From positions 1 through 48,824 of the forward strand of contig JABGRN010000035.1 in the NCBI GenBank assembly GCA_018648265.1: a DNA stretch of 48,824 nucleotides, written 5' to 3'. The translations under genes and the position numbers were made by a program. Position 1 is the stretch's first letter. Every line of letters starts with the position of its first letter. Positions 27,619 through 36,404 of the stretch are shown here, in pieces. Source of the DNA: Prolixibacteraceae bacterium. GTDB taxonomy: Bacteria > Bacteroidota > Bacteroidia > Bacteroidales > Prolixibacteraceae. Under the pieces are notes generated by a model. The model worked only from the letters and a program-made list of their open reading frames with translations. It did no database searches and had not been told where the DNA came from.

Positions 27619-28011
27619 AGAAAGTTGGCAGTCTCAGTTTTCGGTGTTCAGGTTAAAAATTCCGATTCATTAAAATATAATGCTGAAATGCCTACTAAAA
27701 ATGTGATTTACATGTTATGATATAAAAACGATGTTGATTGTTGGGATAAAAGTAAAATAATTGTAAAAAACGTTCAATAGTTGTTAAATTAGTTGGAAAT
27801 GAAAATTCAGAAAACCTATGCAAAAAGAATTTTTAAATGAAATGGTAACTGATTAAAATGAGATCAAAACGATTCTTGAGAAATTATTGGGTAATTCGAT
27901 CATAAAATGTATTTTTATTGGTTGCAACTAATTTAAATTCAACAATATATTTAATCAACAATGGCATCAAAGAATGTAGTTTTTCGAGATGCTTTTAAAT
28001 TATAACCTAAA
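27619..28011. other. Intergenic stretch with a small interrupted ORF
   Basis: This 393-bp gap holds no substantial gene. At 27818-27931 an ATG-started frame reads MQKEFLNEMVTD, a TAA, then NEIKTILEKLLGNSIIKC to a second TAA in the same frame. It looks coding-like but short, and may be a decayed small gene or chance. At 27981-28000 lies a diverged copy of the 20-bp repeat found at 36-55 and 9513-9532. Confidence 0.3.
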
Positions 28012-29376
28012 ATGAAAAAAAAATTATCGACTCGAAGGACATTTGTAAAAAAAACAACGATTGGGGCAGCGGGTGTTGCTTTAACAACAAGCGGAATGTC
28101 ATCTGTTTTTGCAGGGGTATTTCAAGATTCAGAAAAACTTGCATTGCTTGGTGGGATTCCAGTACGTCCGAAAGGTTCTACCCTGGAAGCAAATTGGCCT
28201 ATTTATGATGAATCGGATATTCAAATGTATCTCGATGCGTATAAATCAAATTGGTCGGAACACAGTTTAGACCCGGAGGAATTTGGGCAACAATTTCAAA
28301 AAAAGTATGCAGAACTCATGGGGGTTAATTATTGTGTAATTACAAATGCCGGGACTAATTCACTCGAAGCTGCACAACGGGCTTTGGATATTGGCCCTGG
28401 TGATGAGGTCATAACACAGACCAATACTTATGTGGCAACTGCCCAAAGTACCTTTAACTTATTTGCTTTGCCTGTTCTTGTTGATTCCGATCCTGAAACA
28501 TTTATGATAAATCCTGATTTAATAGAAGAACATATAACACCGAATACAAAGGCAATTCTTCCGGTACATATTGGCGGAGCTGCTGCAGATATGGACAAGA
28601 TAATGGCGATTGCAAAAAAGCACAACCTGGCTGTTATTGAAGATGTTTGCCAGGCTCACATGGGTGAGTGGAGGAATAAGAAACTGGGTACAATTGGTGA
28701 TTTAGGGTGTTTCAGTTTTCAGCAATTTAAGAGTTTGGCTGCTGGTGAAGGTGGAGCAGTGATTGGTGATGATGAAAATCTTATGACCAGGATTGGTGGA
28801 TATGTTAATAATGGAAGGGATCCGCAACAGATGGGAAGAACCTTTCCAGGAACAAATTTCCGTCCTTCAGCTTTTCAGGCGGCCAATGCGTTGTCGCAGG
28901 TGAGACGGTTGGAAGATCAAAGTACACTTCGTGATGAAAATGCGTCACATCTCGAAAAATTACTTTCAGAGATTAAGGGGGTCAGGCCTACAAAAAAATA
29001 TGCCGGGCAAACACGCCGGGCTTATTATTCTTATCAGTTAATTTATGAGAAAGAACATTTTAAAGGATTGCCAAAAGCAAAATTCAGGGAAGCAATGAAT
29101 GCAGAAGGAATTGATTTTGGGAAAGGGATAGATTCTAACCTTCATACCGATCCTTTTGTAGAAACATATTTAAACCTGAGATCAATTAAAAAGGTATATT
29201 CAAAAGAAAGATTGGAAAAATATAGAAATGAAATTCACTGCCCCGTGAACGAACACATTGGTAAAGAAACAGGTTTATCTTTAGGTCAACGTGTATTCCT
29301 GGGAACAAAAAAAGATATGGAAGATATTGTTACGGCCATTGTAAAAATACAGAAAAACGCTTCAAAACTTTTGTAA
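28012..29376 (+). CDS. Tat-exported DegT/DnrJ/EryC1/StrS-type aminotransferase
   Basis: 454 residues. The body is a fold-type I PLP enzyme: TNAGTNSLEAAQRAL near the phosphate site, VIEDVCQAHMGEW, and the Schiff-base lysine K240 in SFQQFKSLAAGEGGA. These enzymes transaminate keto-sugars, normally as cytoplasmic nucleotide-sugar intermediates. Here the N-terminus is a Tat signal (TRRTFVKK followed by an Ala/Gly-rich hydrophobic stretch), so the folded, cofactor-loaded enzyme would be exported. Tat export fits a PLP protein, which must fold before transport. It is monocistronic with no sugar-nucleotide genes nearby. The family is certain; the exported substrate is unknown. Confidence 0.9.
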   Translation: MKKKLSTRRTFVKKTTIGAAGVALTTSGMSSVFAGVFQDSEKLALLGGIPVRPKGSTLEANWPIYDESDIQMYLDAYKSNWSEHSLDPEEFGQQFQKKYAELMGVNYCVITNAGTNSLEAAQRALDIGPGDEVITQTNTYVATAQSTFNLFALPVLVDSDPETFMINPDLIEEHITPNTKAILPVHIGGAAADMDKIMAIAKKHNLAVIEDVCQAHMGEWRNKKLGTIGDLGCFSFQQFKSLAAGEGGAVIGDDENLMTRIGGYVNNGRDPQQMGRTFPGTNFRPSAFQAANALSQVRRLEDQSTLRDENASHLEKLLSEIKGVRPTKKYAGQTRRAYYSYQLIYEKEHFKGLPKAKFREAMNAEGIDFGKGIDSNLHTDPFVETYLNLRSIKKVYSKERLEKYRNEIHCPVNEHIGKETGLSLGQRVFLGTKKDMEDIVTAIVKIQKNASKLL

Positions 29377-29380
29377 AAAC

Positions 29381-29393
29381 GAAGGGCAATATT
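29381..29393 (+). repeat. 13-bp direct repeat flanking the metalloprotease region
   Basis: GAAGGGCAATATT occurs here, 4 bp after the aminotransferase stop, and again at 32359-32371, overlapping the stop of the DASS transporter gene. The two copies bracket the T9SS protease gene and its two palindromic elements. A 13-mer repeat may be chance in AT-rich DNA. Confidence 0.4.
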
Positions 29394-29498
29394 TTGAATA
29401 TTTATCTTGGGTGGTATTGTAAATCTGTTTTTTTTGAATTCTCTGACGTTAATTGGCCTTTGAAATAAAGCACAAAAAACAACACTCAAGTAAATCAC

Positions 29499-29542
29499 AA
29501 TCTCAATATTCAAATGTTCGAAGCAGTTTGAATATTGAGATT
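29499..29542. terminator. Strong bidirectional terminator hairpin
   Basis: AATCTCAATATTCAAA (29499-29514) pairs perfectly over 16 bp with TTTGAATATTGAGATT (29527-29542), with a 12-nt loop and a T-rich tract after it. It lies between the convergent aminotransferase and metalloprotease genes. Together with the preceding bases from about 29469 it resembles part of the foldback element at 32074-32276. Confidence 0.75.
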
Positions 29543-29580
29543 TTTTATTTTATTTTTTATTCGGACTTTTAAGAGAAGGC

Positions 29581-32055
29581 TTAATGTTTAATTATTTTTT
29601 TTGAATATATCTGTTTTCCATTTTCTTTTATTGTGAGGAAATAAATGCCAACCCCCGCTTCTTTTAAATAAATTTCTTCGGTTATTTGCCCAAGGACATT
29701 TTTGATTAAAGTTGATTTAATTTTCTGACCAAAAATATTAAAAACATCCAGTTGAATTTCATCTATGTTGTTTTTTGCTTGAAGGATAACTTTAAAGTTA
29801 TCGCTAAATGGATTTGGGTAAACCATAATATTTCCAGGGGAAAGCACAGTTAATTGATTTGATACCGGAGACTGCACCCTGAGATTGTCGATTACCCAGC
29901 CCCAACCATTAGCATAGGGATCGGAATTTAGCCTGAAGCGGATGAGAATTGTGTCGCCCGTAGAAAAATTTCCATTTCCAAGCAGATTTATTTCACGGTT
30001 AATAAACCAGTCGGGTATTCCCTCTGTACTTGAAAATTGGTCGGTCATATTTAGATTATAATTATAACTCCAGATAGAATTGTCGTTTGCATCGTAACCA
30101 TCAGATAAAGGAAGCCAGTTACTTCCATTATTTTTACTTCCTTCAACAATAACATAATCCCAAAAGTTATCAGTTCCAAATTGAGTAGTATTCCCCGGCT
30201 CAACAAGAACAATCTCATCAAAACTCATTGTTCCGTTTTCTTTTAAAATAATAGGGTGTTTTAAAATAGTAGAGAAATTGAAGTAGGAGTCATCTTCATT
30301 AGGGCTTGGATAAGGGTGCGGGCTGTGTAATGCCCCGTTTTCAAATCCTATTTCAGTATAAATATCGAAATCAGAAATAATAAACCCATTTGTGGGATTA
30401 TCAAAATTGTTTGTGTAACCCCCAATTGGGTCAAATTTTTCCTCTATTTTAAAAGTAAATACATCTTTGGAAGGGATTATTTTTGTGTTTTGTGTCGTAG
30501 ATGCATCTTTTGCAATAACGTTGTAGGTTATAATATCCCCATCTGACAATTGGTTTAAATCGAAATTAAAATATCCAGAATACATGTCTTCCATTTTATA
30601 AGATAGCCCAAAAGGAGTTTGTGGTACTCCGTTTATTTCATATTCAATTGTTACAGTATCAATTCCTATGTTATCATTGGCTTTAACTTCCACGTACAAT
30701 TTTTCGTCTGATAAGAAAAAATACGGAATGGGGAAATGTTCTACTACCGGCAATTCATTATCCGGCCCAATAGCAATAGAATATAAGGTTTTTGGTGCAT
30801 CAGTTGGCAGGGTAAATACGCGTGTTTTTATGTCGCTTGAAACAATATAGTAATGAATTTTTTCTGTTTCAACAGCCGGTTCAAGTTGTGCTGAAAAAAG
30901 ATTGGGTTCGGCAGTAGGTAAAAGGTTCAGGGTATCAACATGAGTGATAAATGAATCAACGGAAAAAATCACAAAAAGTGCTGCTGTATCCAGTTCGTAA
31001 TCGCTTTTAATATTCACATTAAAAGTAAGGGGTGCGGTCTCTTCAATATCTTTCAATCTATTAAAATCGATATACATTTGTTTCCAGCCGAAATCAGCCA
31101 TCAAACCTTTGGTAATTGGTCCTGGATCGTGTATAGCCTCGCCTTTTCCAGCTGCATGTGTCATTAATGAATTTGCGTTTCCTTTAGGATAAGTAGCATC
31201 GTTTAAATGATAAATACTTGATCCGTTGTTCCAGGTTGTTGGTGCATATAAACGAGGTTTGTAACCACTGCCGTCAACAATGGCAACCGGGCTGTTTGCG
31301 TATAAAACCCCAGAGACGAGGGCTTTTTTAAGCTCTTCCGAAGGATTTCCAAAGATTTCTGTGTCAACCAATTGGTCTCCATTGTTTTTTACTACTAATA
31401 AATCAAATGATGTTGCCTCATTGTTATTCCAACCGTAATCTCCTAGTTCCCCATTTACATCAAAGAATCCCGTAAAACCTAAACCATGGGCTATTTCGTG
31501 TAGAACTATCGACACAAAGTCAAAAAGTGAGTCGGGCGTATTACCATCGGTTCCAAAATACCAGTCAACGTTTTTATTAAATTCGGCATTCATGTCGGCC
31601 TCGGTAGCTCCACTGATTTCCGTGTTTGTTATTTTTTCGACAAGTGCAACCGGATAATAACGGTTTTCCATAGGAGCATCCTTAAAATTAGCAAAAAAAT
31701 CGGATGGCCCGCAACTTCCTAAAACGTTTGCATCCTTCGATCGCCAATTGGCCTGAATGTGTATGGGTATTGGAGATTCAACTATATATTCCCAAATGCC
31801 TACTGCATATTCAAAGGCTTCTTTGGCTTCGCTGGGAAACAAGCTGTATTTTACAATTATTTCTGATTTTTGTTCAGAGGTTGATTTTAGCCGATTTAAA
31901 AATTCTGGCGGTGGCGGAATGTAGCTTTTTTCTACTAACCCCGATGCATAACAAATTGGTGGTGCGGCTTTTATACCTTGTTTCTGCCAGATTTTCTGTG
32001 TACTGGCGGTTAACGTTCCAATAACAATAAATAACAAGACGAATATATTTTTCAT
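29581..32055 (-). CDS. Secreted zincin-type metalloprotease with T9SS sorting domain
   Basis: 824 residues from ATG 32055, which begins a good signal peptide (MKNIFVLLFIVIGTLTAS); the frame stays open 26 codons further upstream but that part reads as noncoding. The zinc motif HEIAHGLGF starts at residue 186, preceded by DSLFDFVSIVL. A downstream stretch resembles the rest of a zincin domain (SLMTHAAGKGEAIHDPGP). Ig-like or jelly-roll beta domains follow, then a T9SS type A sorting domain (about 742-824, VYPNPFSDNF, GIYFLTIKENGKQ). Exported through Sec and T9SS to the cell surface or medium; substrate unknown. It is bracketed by related palindromes and a 13-bp direct repeat, which may mark acquisition as a unit. 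Confidence 0.85.
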   Translation of the reverse strand: MKNIFVLLFIVIGTLTASTQKIWQKQGIKAAPPICYASGLVEKSYIPPPPEFLNRLKSTSEQKSEIIVKYSLFPSEAKEAFEYAVGIWEYIVESPIPIHIQANWRSKDANVLGSCGPSDFFANFKDAPMENRYYPVALVEKITNTEISGATEADMNAEFNKNVDWYFGTDGNTPDSLFDFVSIVLHEIAHGLGFTGFFDVNGELGDYGWNNNEATSFDLLVVKNNGDQLVDTEIFGNPSEELKKALVSGVLYANSPVAIVDGSGYKPRLYAPTTWNNGSSIYHLNDATYPKGNANSLMTHAAGKGEAIHDPGPITKGLMADFGWKQMYIDFNRLKDIEETAPLTFNVNIKSDYELDTAALFVIFSVDSFITHVDTLNLLPTAEPNLFSAQLEPAVETEKIHYYIVSSDIKTRVFTLPTDAPKTLYSIAIGPDNELPVVEHFPIPYFFLSDEKLYVEVKANDNIGIDTVTIEYEINGVPQTPFGLSYKMEDMYSGYFNFDLNQLSDGDIITYNVIAKDASTTQNTKIIPSKDVFTFKIEEKFDPIGGYTNNFDNPTNGFIISDFDIYTEIGFENGALHSPHPYPSPNEDDSYFNFSTILKHPIILKENGTMSFDEIVLVEPGNTTQFGTDNFWDYVIVEGSKNNGSNWLPLSDGYDANDNSIWSYNYNLNMTDQFSSTEGIPDWFINREINLLGNGNFSTGDTILIRFRLNSDPYANGWGWVIDNLRVQSPVSNQLTVLSPGNIMVYPNPFSDNFKVILQAKNNIDEIQLDVFNIFGQKIKSTLIKNVLGQITEEIYLKEAGVGIYFLTIKENGKQIYSKKIIKH

Positions 32056-32073
32056 GGTATTTTTTATATTAAA

Positions 32074-32276
32074 AGTCTGTCCATAAAGTTGATAATTTTC
32101 GCAATGAGGCACCAAAAACAATATCCAAGTCACAAACTTGTCCGGCTATTGACCGATAAATTTCAATGTTCAAATGTTCAAAATTGTTTTGAGCATTGAA
32201 ATTTCAACCAATGTGACTTATTTGCATTTTGGTGTTTGTCAATTGAGATTATTATCTTTTATTTTAAAGACAGACT
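32074..32276. mobile_element. Foldback (long inverted repeat) element
   Basis: The ends AGTCTGTC (32074-32081) and GACAGACT (32269-32276) are exact inverse copies. Inward, the arms stay alignable with gaps: GATAAT, CAAT, ACCAAAA, AAGTCACA and AAATTTCAATG in the left arm are matched in the reverse complement of the right arm, closing at a central hairpin. The whole 203 bp can fold back on itself. A shortened relative lies at about 29469-29545. It occupies the space upstream of the metalloprotease ATG. No transposase is present. Confidence 0.6.
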
Positions 32277-32358
32277 CTATTTAAACATATATACAAAAAT
32301 TGGGTTCAAATGTTTGAATTTTGCAACACATTACCAAATTTATTATTTGGTTTTGGAT

Positions 32359-32371
32359 GAAGGGCAATATT
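32359..32371 (+). repeat. Second copy of the 13-bp direct repeat
   Basis: GAAGGGCAATATT, identical to 29381-29393; it overlaps the stop codon of the DASS transporter gene. Confidence 0.4.
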
Positions 32372-33806
32372 AAATCCACAATTTTATCCACGGAATTCCA
32401 ACAAAAATTAAAACTGCAATAAAAATAATTCCGAAAAAAGCACCCAGTTGCCAAAATGTTTTAGATTGAATATATCCCAAACCATACCAGATTGGACTTG
32501 GTCCGGTTGCGTACGGAGTTAGGATTCCCATTAAACCCAGCGAGTATAATAAAACGTAGGTTAGCAGGGGAAAATCTATTCCCGGAATGTTTCTGCCTGA
32601 CACTAAAAAAATGGTCAGCAATGCAGTAACATGGGCAGTGGAACTGGCAAACAAATAATGAATAAAATAAAACGCAAGCAGCAAAAGTACCAGTATTACT
32701 GTTGGATTAAAAGACGAAATGCCGGCAGTAATCTCATTGGCAAACCAGTCTAAAAAACCCACATTATTCAGCCCACTTGCCAGTGCAACAATTGCCCCAA
32801 ACCATAACAAAATATTCCATGCAGCTATATTTGTCAGAATATCGTTCCACGAAATTACTTTAAACAATACCATGAGACACAAAACTGCCAAAGCAGCTAC
32901 AGTAGCATGAATTTTAAAGTAACTCCCGAATATCCATAAAATAAGTGCCAGGCCGGCCAGAATTGCCATAATAATTTCGTTTCTGCTTATTTTACCCATT
33001 TCCTGAAGTTCTTTCCCGGCCCACTCAGGAATTTTTTTTGAGGCTTTCAATGTTGGGGGATAAACAAAATAGGTGATTAATGGAACTGTCAGAAACAAAA
33101 TAATTCCAACGGGCAAAAAGTATAAAAACCACTGTGTCCAGGTTGGAGGAATTATTCCTGCATCTTCTACCAGGCTTTTGGCTAAAACATTGGTTGCTAA
33201 AGCTGTATAAAACATCGAGCTTGTTACGCAAGTACTTGCCAAAGCAACCCAGGTAATATAAGAGCCAATTTTGCGTGGCTCTTTTTCGGGTGTTGAACCA
33301 AACAGAATGGGAATGTTTTTTACAATTGGAAAAATGGTTCCTGCGCTTCTTGCTGTGTTAGAAGGCATAAACGGGGCAAGTACTAAATCTGCTGTTGCAA
33401 TGGCATAACCCAAACCTAATGTACTTTTCCCCATTTTGCTTACTAATATAAGCGAAATCCGTTTTCCTAATCCGGTTTTTTCATAACCGATTGCAAACAT
33501 AAAAGCTATAAAAATTAACCAAACCGTGGTATTCGAAAATCCAGACAATCCCCAGGATAAGGCTTTGGCTGAAGTTACTTCAACCGATGGATTTATGGGA
33601 ACCCCTACTTTTAAAAGAACTGCTACTACAACGCCTAAAAATGCAATGTAAGCTGCTGGAAATGGTTCTAGAATTATTCCGATAAAAACACTAACAAAAA
33701 GAGAAAAGAAAATCCAACCTTCGCGCGTTAATCCTTCCGGTGTAGGTAATAAACTCATTATTACACCAAAAATGATTATCGCAACAAATTTTATAATATT
33801 CTTCAT
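32370..33806 (-). CDS. DASS/SLC13-family anion (dicarboxylate) symporter
   Basis: 478 residues from ATG 33806; the longer frame uses a TTG 15 nt upstream. About 12-13 hydrophobic segments. SNTARSAGTIFPIV and the C-terminal ASSTAHVTALL are the paired Ser-Asn-Thr/Ser-Ser-Thr substrate and cation sites of the divalent anion:Na+ symporter (CitT/SLC13) family. It imports dicarboxylates such as malate, tartrate-like or aldarate anions across the inner membrane. It is the last gene of the apparent gntP-garD-garR unit, 89 bp after garR, which suggests a second route for an aldarate or for a pathway end product. Confidence 0.88.
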   Translation of the reverse strand: MKNIIKFVAIIIFGVIMSLLPTPEGLTREGWIFFSLFVSVFIGIILEPFPAAYIAFLGVVVAVLLKVGVPINPSVEVTSAKALSWGLSGFSNTTVWLIFIAFMFAIGYEKTGLGKRISLILVSKMGKSTLGLGYAIATADLVLAPFMPSNTARSAGTIFPIVKNIPILFGSTPEKEPRKIGSYITWVALASTCVTSSMFYTALATNVLAKSLVEDAGIIPPTWTQWFLYFLPVGIILFLTVPLITYFVYPPTLKASKKIPEWAGKELQEMGKISRNEIIMAILAGLALILWIFGSYFKIHATVAALAVLCLMVLFKVISWNDILTNIAAWNILLWFGAIVALASGLNNVGFLDWFANEITAGISSFNPTVILVLLLLAFYFIHYLFASSTAHVTALLTIFLVSGRNIPGIDFPLLTYVLLYSLGLMGILTPYATGPSPIWYGLGYIQSKTFWQLGAFFGIIFIAVLIFVGIPWIKLWI

Positions 33807-33895
33807 GCTGACATTTCTCAATTTTCTGGGTAAAAGTTAGATGATGTATTTTAACCGTTTCATTCCACGATTACCAATAATCTTAAACAGGTTTT

Positions 33896-34780
33896 TTATC
33901 GCGTAACTTCTATATTCGCAATTTTTTCGTAGAATTTCACAATACTTGAATGGTCTTCAACACCACAACCATCTTGTTTTATAGCTTGCATAATCTCCAT
34001 AACCTGAGAAGCAAGTGGCAGTGGTGCACCCACATTTCGCGATGTCTCCAAAACGTTATTCATGTCTTTGATGTGTAAATCAATTCTGAACCCTGGATCA
34101 TAATTACTGTCCATCATCATTGGTGCTTTTGCATCCATAACTGTACTTCCAGCCAATCCTCCTCGTATTGCCTGATAAACCAAATCGGGACTTACACCGG
34201 CTTTTTGTGCCAAAACCAATGCTTCGGAAACTGCCGCAATATTGAGAGCCACAACAACCTGATTACATAACTTTGCGATGTTGCCAGCACCAATTTCACC
34301 AACATAAACAACGGAACCGGCCATTGCCATCATCAATTCATAATTTGCATCAAACACCTCTTTTTTCCCGCCCACCATAACCGCAATTGTTCCTTCAATC
34401 GCTTTTGGTTCACCACCTGAAACGGGAGCATCGAGCATTTCAACTCCTTTTGCAGATAAAGCTTCGGCAATTTCCCTGCTTGCAAGTGGTGCAATCGAAC
34501 TCATATCAATTAACACAGAACCATCAGTAGTTCCTTCAATTAGTCCATTTTTGCCTAAAACAACTTCTTTTACCTGGGGCGAATTGGGAAGCATTGTTAT
34601 AATTGCTTTTACTCTGCCGGCAAGTTCAGCAGCCGTTTCAGTCGATTCTGCACCAAGCGCTTTCAACTCTTTTACAGCTTCTTTATTTATATCTAAAACA
34701 ACTAATTCGTAACCCGCTTTTAATAAATTTTTAGCCATGGGTTTTCCCATGATACCAAGTCCAATAAATCCTATTTTCAT
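33896..34780 (-). CDS. garR: Tartronate semialdehyde reductase (2-hydroxy-3-oxopropionate reductase)
   Basis: Reduces tartronate semialdehyde to D-glycerate with NAD(P)H in galactarate/glucarate catabolism; cytoplasmic. 294 residues, as in E. coli GarR. The Rossmann start GFIGLGIMGKPMAKNLLKAG, DAPVSGGEPKAIEGT, the substrate loop AIRGGLAGSTV and the ending ANIEVTR closely follow the E. coli protein (which ends AKVEVTR). The catalytic Lys region (GAGNIAKLCNQ) is intact. An AGGAG ribosome-binding site lies about 7 nt before the ATG. It is 64 bp downstream of garD in the same direction. Confidence 0.94.
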   Translation of the reverse strand: MKIGFIGLGIMGKPMAKNLLKAGYELVVLDINKEAVKELKALGAESTETAAELAGRVKAIITMLPNSPQVKEVVLGKNGLIEGTTDGSVLIDMSSIAPLASREIAEALSAKGVEMLDAPVSGGEPKAIEGTIAVMVGGKKEVFDANYELMMAMAGSVVYVGEIGAGNIAKLCNQVVVALNIAAVSEALVLAQKAGVSPDLVYQAIRGGLAGSTVMDAKAPMMMDSNYDPGFRIDLHIKDMNNVLETSRNVGAPLPLASQVMEIMQAIKQDGCGVEDHSSIVKFYEKIANIEVTR

Positions 34781-34844
34781 AATAATTCTCCTTTTCTTTT
34801 TAGATAAAACATTTGGTTTTTTATTCTATTTTTTTGATTTATGA

Positions 34845-36404
34845 TTACGTAACAGGTCCGGGATTAAATAAAACCAGATCGTTGTGTAACCCGAGTTTAT
34901 CGCAGGCAACTTCCTTTTTACCACTTGCAACGTCCAAAATTAAATGGAATAATTCCCACCCCATTTCTTCAATTGACTTTTCTCCGGTTGCTATTTTACC
35001 GGCGTCTAAATCTATTAAATCGAACCAGCGCTTACTTAATTTTGAATTTGAACCAACCTTAATAACTGGAACCATCGATAATCCGTATGGAGTTCCTCTA
35101 CCAGTCATAAATACGTGCATGTTCATTCCAGCGGCTAATTGTAAGGTTCCACAAATAAAATCGCTTGCAGGTGTTGCGGCAAAAATTAATCCTTTGCGGT
35201 GGATTTTTTCACCCGGACCCAAAACATCTACAATCGGACTTGTTCCCGATTTTACAATTGAACCAAGTGCCTTTTCAACAATATTACTCAAACCACCAAG
35301 TTTATTTCCCGGAGTTGGATTTGCACTTCTATCGGCCTGTCCTTGTTCCAGATAATTATCGTACCATTTCATTTCATCTAAAAGAGCTTTCCCTACCTCA
35401 GGATTAATTGTTCTTGGAACCAGTAAATGAACAGCATCCCGAACTTCAGTCACTTCCGAAAACATAACACTTCCACCAGCCTTAACAATTAAATCTGCAG
35501 CATAACCAGCCGCCGGATTTGATGTTATTCCAGAAAATGCATCACTTCCACCACACTGCATTCCCACTACTAAATCCGCCGCTGGACATATTTCACGCTT
35601 GCGTTTATTTAATTCTTTTAAATGAATTTCCGTCATTTTCAGCCCTGCTTCAACAATACCGCTGAAGCCATAAAATGACTCATCCTGCATGTAAAAAACA
35701 TTTGAAAATTTTTTATCAGAATTAGTTTTTGAATTTCCATTCTGAAGTAACAGACTTTCGGGCGGTAGTTTTTCGCAGCCTAAACCAATAACCAAAACCT
35801 CTCCGCCAAAATTAGGATTTGTTGTAATATTTTGAAGTGTCCGAATTGGAATAATCGCTGACGGAACATTTATGGCAATTCCACAACCATAAGAATGATT
35901 AAGTGCCACCACATCATCCACATTCGGATATTTTGGAAGTAACTTCTGCTTAATTTTTTTTACGATATACTGAGCAAGTCCGGCCACACACTGAACACTT
36001 GTTGTAATTCCAAGAATATTTTTGGTGCCAACACTTCCGTCTGAATTTCTATATCCCAAAAATGTGTAACCTTCAATAGGTTTTAATTCAGAAAGAGTTT
36101 TATTGTCGGGCATAGGAATTGAATTTAAATCAGGAGGTTCGGGCAACAACATTTTTGATTCTTCCACCCATTCTCCGGCTTTAATTGGTCGGTTTGCAAA
36201 TCCAATAACCTGCCCGTATCTTATGATTTTTTCACCCAACCCAATGTTTAAAAGCGCTACTTTATGCCCCATTGGAATATTTTGAAGCAAGCGAATATCA
36301 TCGTTGATAATCGTTCCTTCCGGCAATCCTTCAGAATTGGCAATTACAGCAACATTATCTGTTTCGGCAATTTTTATTACGATATGATTTGTTGATTTAG
36401 TCAT
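34845..36404 (-). CDS. garD: Galactarate dehydratase
   Basis: Dehydrates galactarate (mucate) to 5-keto-4-deoxy-glucarate; cytoplasmic metalloenzyme of the UxaA family. 519 residues against 523 in E. coli. The N-terminal SAF-type domain ([16 protein letters not shown]) is followed by the catalytic domain with [48 protein letters not shown] and [10 protein letters not shown]. The C-terminal LFNPGPVT parallels the E. coli ending VFNPAPVT. The similarity is long and even, which separates it from altronate dehydratase. Its ATG directly abuts the stop codon of the GntP permease gene with no spacer, so translation is probably coupled. Confidence 0.94.
   Translation of the reverse strand: MTKSTNHIVIKIAETDNVAVIANSEGLPEGTIINDDIRLLQNIPMGHKVALLNIGLGEKIIRYGQVIGFANRPIKAGEWVEESKMLLPEPPDLNSIPMPDNKTLSELKPIEGYTFLGYRNSDGSVGTKNILGITTSVQCVAGLAQYIVKKIKQKLLPKYPNVDDVVALNHSYGCGIAINVPSAIIPIRTLQNITTNPNFGGEVLVIGLGCEKLPPESLLLQNGNSKTNSDKKFSNVFYMQDESFYGFSGIVEAGLKMTEIHLKELNKRKREICPAADLVVGMQCGGSDAFSGITSNPAAGYAADLIVKAGGSVMFSEVTEVRDAVHLLVPRTINPEVGKALLDEMKWYDNYLEQGQADRSANPTPGNKLGGLSNIVEKALGSIVKSGTSPIVDVLGPGEKIHRKGLIFAATPASDFICGTLQLAAGMNMHVFMTGRGTPYGLSMVPVIKVGSNSKLSKRWFDLIDLDAGKIATGEKSIEEMGWELFHLILDVASGKKEVACDKLGLHNDLVLFNPGPVT

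Noticed and set aside
32056-32133. N-terminal extension of the second metalloprotease
   Set aside because: The extra 26 codons fall in the foldback element and precede an ideal signal peptide start.
34845-36404. Altronate dehydratase (UxaA) for the dehydratase gene
   Set aside because: Length and long runs of similarity, including the C-terminal end, fit galactarate dehydratase, and the neighbour is garR.
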